A DNA stretch of 64,000 nucleotides. It comes from Salticus scenicus (lineage: Eukaryota; Arthropoda; Arachnida; Araneae; Salticidae). A program made the translations under genes and the position numbers. Location: assembly GCA_963930645.1 (NCBI GenBank), contig OZ005653.1, positions 112,139,259 to 112,203,258 on the forward strand. The letters run 5' to 3'. Positions 58,304-64,000 of this stretch are shown here, in pieces; the first letter of the stretch is position 1; every line of letters begins with the position of its first letter. Below the pieces are notes generated by a model. It had not been told where the DNA came from. It was given only the letters and a program-made list of their open reading frames with translations, and did not search any database.

Positions 58304-59617
58304 AGGGGAAGCCGGGGTAATAAGAGACAAAAGGGGTAATAAGAGACAAAAAATATTAATAAAATCTATACTATTAATCTAAATAACTTGAAATAAATGT
58401 CTCGTTTTAATTTCATTAAATGGATTTTTCTTGATTTTTTAGGTGATTTTTTAACTTAAATTTTTTGTTAATTTTGTTTTTTAAATTTTCATTAAATCCT
58501 TGTCTCTAATAACCCCATGTGGGGTAATAAGAGACCAGGCTTGTAACTGTCCATATATACTAATGTAAAATCATGTGGGATAATAAAAGACATCTGGAAA
58601 CAATTCTGAATCAGCCAATAGTTTTTAATTTTTATTATTTACATCCATCCAAAAAATATTTTTTCTCGAAAATTAACTGTCATAAATGTGTTTGTGAAAT
58701 TCATTTATTTTAATATTAGGTCCTAAATAATATAATATTGTACTTAATGACAGTTCTACATAATCAACATAACCTAGGGATTAACCAAAAACATCAATAT
58801 AATTTTTAAAATGGGCAGAAAATATTTTACCCATTTTCTAAAGTGTAGGCAAAAAAGACGTATCTTTGAAGTGTATACAAGCGAACAAAATGTTATAAAA
58901 GATTTTTCTAGTAATTATAAATGAACTTATTTATTATGTAATGAAGTATTAATGACTAAATACTAACTTATACGCATTCTAAACATAAATTTAAATAATC
59001 ATAACAATTAAATATGGTCTAGCCAAATCAGTAAAACTGCCTTTTGATTTAAAGTGAAAAAAAAAAAAAATGTTATCTTGGTAAACTTAGACTGGGCCTA
59101 ACACTTGGTAAACTCTTCGTAAACTATTCAGGCACAATTAACAGAAACTACAATGGGGGTTGGGGGGGGGCACAGTAATTAACAGTGGGGGTAATAAGAG
59201 ACTCATGTCTCTTATTTTCCCCACAAAAAATAAAAATGGGGTAATAAGAAACATGCTTAGAACATGTAAAAAAATAATGCTTTCAAGGTTTAAAAAAATT
59301 ATACATCAAAGTCATAGTCTTGGTCAAAAGGTTACACATTAATAAATCCCAAACATCTTACCTACAAAAAAAAAAAAAAAAAAAAAAAAATTTAGAAAAA
59401 GTCACGAACTTTCAGGGTAAGTTCAAAGTGAAGGTTTTTTTCCGTCGCATAAAAAGAATTCAAAATGTATCATAAACTTCTCATTAAGTCTATTGTAGGA
59501 AAGAATACTCATGATACTTAATATTACATATTTTTAAAGTTGTCTAAGTATATTTTTTGGTGGGTTTTTTGACTGCGTCTCTTATAACCCCTGTCTCTTA
59601 TTACCCCGGCTTCCCCT
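58304..59617. mobile_element. DNA transposon with repeated 15-mer, inside the RT relic
   Basis: Ends AGGGGAAGCCGGGGTAATAA (58304) and its inverse ending GGCTTCCCCT (59617). Near both ends GGGGTAATAAGAGAC is repeated: directly at 58314, 58333, 58521, 59188 and 59238 (one mismatch), and inverted at about 58502, 59206 and twice in 59573-59605. Such subterminal repeats are usual transposase-binding sites. No transposase ORF is present, so it is non-autonomous. The target duplication is not clear. The interior is AT-rich, with an A run at 59366-59390. Confidence 0.75.
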
Positions 59618-59624
59618 AGTATCA

Positions 59625-60035
59625 ATTATTTTTCTGTTAGTATAATTGAAATTTAATCTGAAATTGGCACCTAAATTCATAAGATTTCTTAGCTTAGTAT
59701 TTTCTATAATATCTAAATTACCTGTAATTATATGTTCATGATGGGAATCCTTAAAATCTTTATAGAAATCTTGATTACAGTAACACTCATTTTCTTTAAT
59801 AAGATCGATATTTTTACTAACTTTATTATAATTGCAAATTAACTTTTTAAAATTTATATTATAGCTCTAAGGCAATTCTGATACTACAAGAGTCTTTAAG
59901 TGGAAAAAATTCATTACAAATTCCTATGATTTTATTAATTTTAATATAGTCAAAAATTTTATCTTTATAACTTAAAACCAAGTTTTCAATAGGAGATTCT
60001 TTTGATGATAACTTTATTTCCGTTAAATTTGAAAC
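59625..60035 (-). pseudogene. Reverse transcriptase relic, N-terminal part
   Basis: Minus-strand peptides: FFPLKDSCSIRIALEL (59920), then after a shift ENECYCNQDFYKDFKDSHHEH (key CYC..HEHIITGNLDII) and NTKLRNLMNLGANFR (59700). These form the conserved block that precedes the RT domain in this element type. The frame then resumes at 58300 beyond the inserted transposon (VAKDLDIFILKLSYKY). The two pieces are one element split by insertion. Confidence 0.65.
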
Positions 60036-61120
60036 TTTAATTTTATATTATACATATATATTTTTTTTCAGTGCTTTACCAATTACCAACTTACAATTTA
60101 CACAAGAATATCTTCAATATTACCAAAGATAAACTTCCGATGACAACACTTTGATTCAAAAGGACACTTCTTTCCAGTAGACCTAATAAGAATGATCTTC
60201 AATATTCCACAATATAGGTTTTAGTGGGGAAAATGTGTGTACGAATCGTGATATTGGATTAATACACAAATATGAATTTAAATTTGAAGATAAATAATTC
60301 AGGAATTTCTTTGAGGGAGAGTATCATTCATTCACGAAAAACCAAAAGAAGTATTTAATTTCGTTTTCTCTTCAGGGTATAAAATTAAACAATATGAATG
60401 TTGTCACAAACAGTAGAGATAACACTATAATATTTTTTTTTCTGTTTTAGTCACACCACATAAACTACAGTCTCTATATACTGTACATATTTGCAGATTC
60501 TTAAACCGAAAACTTCCCTTTTCAAGCATATTAAAACAATCAAACTGGTATCTTTAAATTATAGTGTTGTACGATTAACTTTATATCATTTCATTATTTC
60601 GGAGATCAAGATCATTCATCATTAAAATCGACCAAAGACAATTTTAATTACAAGATAAATCTTTAATAATTCCGTTGTTTCCAAAATAAAATCTATTCTG
60701 AATAAATATTACATACTTATTCACTTTTCTCAACGAACAGAATCATAAACCAGATGTCTATAATCGAGACATTGTCAGTAGGTGTAAAATAGGATGTACA
60801 CGGGAGAAATGAGCTGTTCAAATAACATCCAATAAACTACGTGTGCCCTTCCACGATGAAAAATTGTTCATTAATTTGGGATTCAAAATACTTAAAATTA
60901 AGCTTTACAATTAAAACTTACATCAATACTTACAGTATGCCAAAATACACATATTAGAAAAAATCGACTCACTTAAACCCACAAAAATAAAACCGAGAAC
61001 ACTAACAAAAATATTACAAAAAAACGTTTGAAAAAAAAATTATTTAGAAAACAAGTCAAATAAATTATTAACATAAAAAAAAGAGATTTTATTTTAGTTT
61101 TTAACTCAAATAAAAACCTT
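60036..61120. other. AT-rich stretch, no gene recognised
   Basis: ATGAGCTGTTCAAATAACATCCAATAAA at 60808 recurs with few changes at 61726 (key part CCAATAAA). 60730-60860 is of slightly higher complexity. Part may be the 3' untranslated region or LTR of the BEL/Pao relic to its right. Confidence 0.45.
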
Positions 61121-61124
61121 TAGT

Positions 61125-61632
61125 GTCTTTAGTCTTTCAGTTCTAATTTGTACAATAATTGTAGTGTTCTGTTAAATACGGAATTTTTCGTTTTTTAATT
61201 CACATGAACGAATTTTACCGTCTCTTGTAGCGAAAGTTTTTGTTATTTTTCCAAGTTTCCAGAATGTTCGGTTAAAACATTCCTGTTGCACTAAAACGGT
61301 ATCGCTGATTTTTAAAGTCCCAGTTTATAATTTAATCAGTATGATGTGTGTATCTTAAATCTAGAAGATCCTCATTTTTATCATATTTTAGAAAGATGAT
61401 TCAAGAGATTTTACCTTAAACGTAAATGCTTAATTTTTTTTTTCTTTTGTTTCAGCTAAATTTAGATATTTAATTTTTATACCAGATAGGTACATAACTC
61501 GTCTTCCCAATACAAAATTCGCAGTTATAAGAGAAGATGGTTAGTCTCCATTAGAATAGATGTAAAAAAATGATCCGCGATTTATCATAGCCTCCTCTTC
61601 CCTTAATAAAGTCTCTAGCTCACTAAAAATTA
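61125..61632 (-). pseudogene. BEL/Pao-type integrase C-terminal relic
   Basis: Minus strand. ELETLLREEEAMIN (61625), then YIYSNGD, a stop, and PSSLITANFVLGRRVMY (61520) match the end of a retroelement integrase, where the family shows an E/S-R-P-L-T and P-x-x-F-L-x-G pattern. After a decayed middle, ISDTVLVQQECFNRTFWKLGKI and TRDGKIRSCELK (61290-61195) match the C-terminal domain typical of BEL/Pao elements. A frameshift precedes RTLQLLYKLELKD and a stop near 61128. No RT or protease part was found to its right. Confidence 0.6.
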
Positions 61633-63121
61633 AGAAATATTTAAATATTATGTACATGAATTTTCTCTAAAACCAAGATGTCTGCAAGCAAGACGTCGGA
61701 ACTAATGCGAGGGAGCCGTGATTAAATGAGCTGTTTAAATAATATCCAATAAAATAATTTTAAGCTTTCTATTGTTAAAATGGATATTAAAATATATTAA
61801 AACTTGTTAAAAGAAATATGTGAAAATCTGAAACTAAATGTTATGAGAAGATATACGATTAACAAATTAATTTTTCATGAATCATTATTATCATTATTAT
61901 TACTAGTTAATACCCGTCAAAATTTCACGAATGATCTGCAACTAAAATCTTTTCACGGACTAAAGTTTAAAACACCCTTGCTTTAAAATTTCGCATTGCT
62001 CTTAACCGGTTTAAAACCCCCTGCTTTAACCAATTGTCTTTTGGTTGGAGGGAGGAGGGATAAATTTCATGAAACTTCAATATACAAAATTTAAGCATAC
62101 TTCATAAAAATAAAATCCCAAGGTTTTCCTAATTTTACTCTAAATATGACCAAAAGAATGTTAGGGGTAATTAAAATAAAGGCAGAATTTATATAAATTA
62201 TCGAAAGAATAAATATTTCTTAATGAGATAGTAGCAATATTTGTGATAGTACTTATCAAAGCATCAAGCATGTAAATTAATCCCACAATATAATTCTTCC
62301 CTGTCACACCTAATAGACTAATAATCTATAGAACTGCATTCATTTTATGTTTACTCTGAAAATTATTCGTTGCTTTTCACGCAAAATGAATGAATACAAA
62401 GGTTTACTACCAGATTATAAATATATTAACTTACTATCAACGATAACATATCACAGTTTTTTAATAAAAGACATACATGAAAGACAAAGATTTCAGTCAC
62501 TTGTAAAATATATCATAAATTCTAATTTGCCAAGACAATATTAAGTGCATTTTAAGTGTAAAATAGTAGTTTTGGTTCTGTTTTTTCATTCCCATATTTG
62601 CAAAACCACTTGGATTTAATCCAAAATATACATTCATTGTATTCTAAAAATAAACTGCAAATCGGAATATAGTTAAAATTTGTTTTTACTGGATTAGTAT
62701 TTTATACTTTATTTTATACTTTTTTAGTATTTTATACTTTTATACTCAAAATAGTATATTTCAACAAAATTATACTGTTAAAAAATAAATAAATAAATAA
62801 GAATGAATTTAATACTTTAGCAAATTAATTTGCTCATTAAATTTTTAATAATAAACTATACAGTGTAAATTTTTACTCGTATAAAATATCTTTATTTCAA
62901 TGTTATTCTTTTTAAATTATTTTTACTGTAATATGGTATCAAAATGAAGTATCAGAGATTATAATAATTAGAGTAAAAATAAATAAATAAATAAATAAAA
63001 TAAAATAAAAAAACCTCCTTTAATTTTAAATATCTATCTCCATCTTTTCTAAACAAAGTTTTCAAGTGATAAAATTTTACTTTTAAAGATTAATGAACTC
63101 TGACAATTTGTTAATTTTAAA

Positions 63122-63159
<38 letters not shown>

Positions 63160-63648
63160 GAAAAAAATAAAATACAGATGACGCCACATGCCGTGTAAAG
63201 AAATTTTCCTCGTAAAAGCATACGATGATAACCGATCATAGATAAATATAACCGATAAGTATTCGCGAATTGCTTTGTTTTTAATATACTTCCTTGGGAA
63301 GTATGAATCAATGAATTAATCGTGTGAATTATTTTTATGATTGTGTTTTAATTAGCGTCTACCATACACATATGAAATACGTATTAATGTCGTCTGTTCA
63401 ATCTTTATCATCGGTATTCGTAATACACTGCATAAAAAGAAAGGAATATTTCCTTCCGAATTGGTCCAAAATTTTCTCGCACATGCCCAGATCGTACGAT
63501 TTTGGTCTTACTGAAAATGCTTTGTGTTTTAATATTATAGATTATTATTATTTTAAATGAAATACAAATAAAATAAATTGTAATTGTAAAATAATTATAA
63601 TAATAATAATTCAATAGACTTTCTAATTATCAAAATTTACTTTAATCA
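61633..63648. other. AT-rich stretch, no gene recognised
   Basis: Contains (AAAT)n near 62788-62800 and 62980-63010 and a long T run at 63125-63152. The ORFs at 61804 and 62347 (60-65 codons) have ordinary composition but no family I recognise. Confidence 0.5.
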
Positions 63649-63650
63649 TA

Positions 63651-64000
63651 CAGTGCGTTAAGAAATTATAAGACCACAACCGTGTTGGTACATTTCTGAA
63701 GAAGAGAGCATAATATGCAAATTTTTAGTTGCGTATTTAAAATTGTTAAGAAAACGCATCCTATACTAATTCCAACTTTTAAAATGAAATTAAATTTCAT
63801 TAAAACTTATTCATTTTTGTAAAAATTAAAGACTGTGACTGTTAAGAAATTATAAGACCACCTGAGAAAATTAGCATATTATACATGACCTCAAACTAAA
63901 TATAAAGCGCATGCGTCAGTATTTCGTAAATGCATTACCTAAGAAGCAAAGTCTTCGGTTTTGAACGTGTTATCTACGATTAATTTGACGATGCCTCGAG
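63651..64000 (+). mobile_element. Tc1-like element 5' end with IR/DR structure
   Basis: TA at 63649-63650 is followed by CAGTGCGTTAAGAAATTATAAGACC. An identical 21-base GTTAAGAAATTATAAGACCAC occurs at 63657 and again at 63841, 184 bases apart. Two direct transposase-binding repeats within one end define the IR/DR subgroup of Tc1 elements. The right end is outside the window. Confidence 0.75.
63991..64000 (+). CDS. Probable Tc1 transposase start, cut by window edge
   Basis: ATGCCTCGA encodes Met-Pro-Arg, a common start of Tc1 transposases, ~340 bases from the element end as expected. Only the first three codons are in the window. Confidence 0.4.

Noticed and set aside
1..64000. A multi-exon host gene spanning the window
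   Set aside because: No set of ORFs with shared family, codon bias and splice sites could be assembled; the recognisable coding is all from transposable elements. The window could still be inside a long intron.

Overview
This window is AT-rich eukaryotic DNA with almost no candidate host genes. No long intact ORF, rRNA, functional tRNA or CRISPR array is visible. Nearly every recognisable feature is a transposable element, an element fragment or a simple repeat. The mix (non-autonomous Helitrons, Tc1/mariner elements, foldback MITEs, tRNA-derived SINE pieces, and a SAP-domain Gag LTR element) together with abundant AT, AC and ATTT microsatellites and homopolymers suggests a large arthropod genome. 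An arachnid such as an orb-weaving spider is my best guess, but that is an inference from repeat style, not from a marker gene.

Layout. 1-1660 is a Helitron-like element cut by the window edge, filled with two tandem arrays. 2660-3190 is a foldback element. 3705-5928 is a Helitron carrying a nested MITE. 7701-8290 is a foldback whose arms each carry CCAAT and TATA motifs pointing outward. 8595-10632 is a second, minus-strand Helitron with a minisatellite inside. 10650-11620 is a nest of MITEs. 12.5 kb and 23.2-23.5 kb hold two copies of a repeat with a tRNA-like core. 15.1, 18.2 and 29.5 kb carry one foldback MITE family. 20060-20813 is a short Helitron. 24747-25656 is a recent 450-bp tandem duplication. 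30105-30965 is a roughly 68-bp tandem array whose unit contains a palindrome.

33333-35042 is a complete but decayed Tc1-like transposon with about 150-bp inverted repeats. 35593-36607 is a second decayed Tc1 transposase on the other strand. 39161-41300 is a 2.1-kb foldback with tRNA-like promoter boxes in both arms and a nested 540-bp foldback. 43.6-46.3 kb is a run of Helitrons, one of them (45279-46338) bounded by textbook termini.

47642-51945 is the most notable unit: a minus-strand LTR element without visible reverse transcriptase or integrase. One reading frame, broken by three in-frame stops before its apparent end, encodes SAP domain, acidic tract, Gag core, CCHC knuckles, retropepsin, acidic tandem repeat, coiled coil and a nucleolin-like RRM. 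Further right lie a 455-bp deleted mariner (52316-52770), a reverse-transcriptase retroelement (56990-60035, minus) split by a 1.3-kb DNA transposon with many copies of a subterminal 15-mer, a BEL/Pao-type integrase C-terminal relic (61125-61632, minus), and the 5' end of a Tc1-like element with IR/DR structure running off the right edge. The elements do not form a host pathway; they record successive insertions, several of them nested.
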